Source of the DNA: Cereibacter changlensis JA139 | Lineage (GTDB): Bacteria; Pseudomonadota; Alphaproteobacteria; Rhodobacterales; Rhodobacteraceae | NCBI RefSeq assembly: GCF_003034985.1 | Contig: NZ_PZKG01000002.1 | Location: 35,376-99,375 of the forward strand | Direction: 5' to 3' | Length of the DNA stretch: 64,000 bases | Shown: positions 63,534 to 64,000 of the stretch, one piece after another | How the letters are laid out: every line of letters begins with the position of its first letter | Position numbering within the stretch: the first letter of the stretch is position 1 | Made by a program: the position numbers and the translations under genes | Notes under the pieces: generated by a model | The model's database searches: none | The model's input: only the letters and a program-made list of their open reading frames with translations | What the model was told of the DNA's origin: nothing

Positions 63534-64000
63534 ATGACCATTTCCCAACCGGTATCCCCCGCCTCCAGCCTGCGCCTGCATCTCGACGGCATGAGCTGCG
63601 CCTCCTGCGTGGCGCGGGTGGAGCGTGCACTTGCCGCCGTGCCGGGGGTGAGCGAGGCCCGCGTCAGCCTGACCGACGAGGCAGCCGAGATCCGTTTCGC
63701 CGCCCCCGCCACGCCGGAGGCCCTGACGGAGGCTGTGGCCAAGGCCGGCTACCCGGCGCGGCAGCAGGCGCTGACGCTTTCGGTGGAGGGCATGACCTGC
63801 GCTTCCTGCACCGGGCGGGTGGAGCGGGTGCTAAGGGCGCAGCCGGGGGTGATCTCGGCCAGCGCCAATCTGGCGACCCGCCGGGCGCAGGTGGTGCTGT
63901 GGGAGGGCGCCGCGACGGCGCAGGCGCTGGCGGCGGCGGTGACGCGGGCGGGCTTCGCCGCCTCGGCCGAAGCCGGCGCGCCGGATCGCCGGGCCGAAGG
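63534..64000 (+). CDS. copA: copper-translocating P1B-type ATPase (5' part only)
   Basis: First ~155 residues of a Cu(I) export ATPase; the gene runs off the right edge. Two N-terminal HMA domains are visible with metal sites GMSCASC (Cys22, Cys25) and GMTCASC (Cys89, Cys92). The catalytic and transmembrane parts are outside the window, so the assignment rests on the tandem HMA domains and the CopZ/CueR-type context. GAAGGAGAG lies just upstream of the ATG at 63534. Confidence 0.88.
   Translation, partial: MTISQPVSPASSLRLHLDGMSCASCVARVERALAAVPGVSEARVSLTDEAAEIRFAAPATPEALTEAVAKAGYPARQQALTLSVEGMTCASCTGRVERVLRAQPGVISASANLATRRAQVVLWEGAATAQALAAAVTRAGFAASAEAGAPDRRAE

Overview
The window is about 69% G+C, densely packed and chromosomal in character. 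Gene content and order point to an alphaproteobacterium of the Rhodobacteraceae/Paracoccaceae (Rhodobacter-Paracoccus type). The supporting blocks are yceD-rpmF-plsX-fabH-ihfA-merR, lptF-lptG-lptD-surA-pdxA-rsmA, argS-SPOR-nagZ-scpA-scpB, a DUF4167 protein, a DCD_N-type dCTP deaminase and a fused indolepyruvate oxidoreductase. Genus cannot be fixed from sequence reading alone. I see no insertion sequence, integrase, CRISPR array or rRNA.

Layout. 1-5.6 kb: 3' end of an AlkA glycosylase, an esterase, an HNH endonuclease, dusA, a Bcr/CflA-type exporter, a monothiol glutaredoxin with a BolA partner (Fe-S biogenesis), and an acetyltransferase. 5.6-9.3 kb: purL, a probable small RNA gene with its own promoter and terminator, and a LysR regulator divergent from the 9.3-12.7 kb indolepyruvate oxidoreductase, with two palindromes between them. 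12.8-21.8 kb: murI, argC, ccmE, an endolysin-holin pair (probable gene-transfer-agent lysis module), argS, a SPOR protein, nagZ, scpA, scpB and a small basic protein. 21.8-28.7 kb: dCTP deaminase, tRNA-Pro(GGG), MerR, ihfA, fabH, plsX, rpmF, yceD, bamE and msrB.

28.7-37.2 kb: an OlsB-type acyltransferase and a myo-inositol catabolic locus (iolG divergent from iolR-iolC-iolD-iolE-iolB) with two matching TGGAAT/TTCCA operators. 37.3-41.4 kb: a PhoR-type kinase without pst/phoB, a nucleoside hydrolase broken by two close indels, a lone iron-type ABC binding protein, and mazG. 41.5-48.8 kb: M20 amidohydrolase, class III aminotransferase, agmatinase-family hydrolase, DUF1499, prfA, prmC and a DUF4167 RNA-binding-type protein. 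48.9-56.5 kb: the LPS transport and outer membrane assembly operon, read leftward. 56.6-64 kb: pepA, holC, a 41-aa membrane peptide, a frameshifted retropepsin-like protease, marC, an ABC-F ATPase, ndk, a TfoX C-domain protein, a 43-aa Gln/Pro/Ser-rich peptide, and divergent copZ/copA with a MerR-type promoter for each.

Most genes are housekeeping. The parts most worth a second look are the small RNA, the two short genes with strong signals (58.6 and 62.9 kb), the lysis pair, the exact IHF site in front of ihfA, and the two genes broken at G/C homopolymers.
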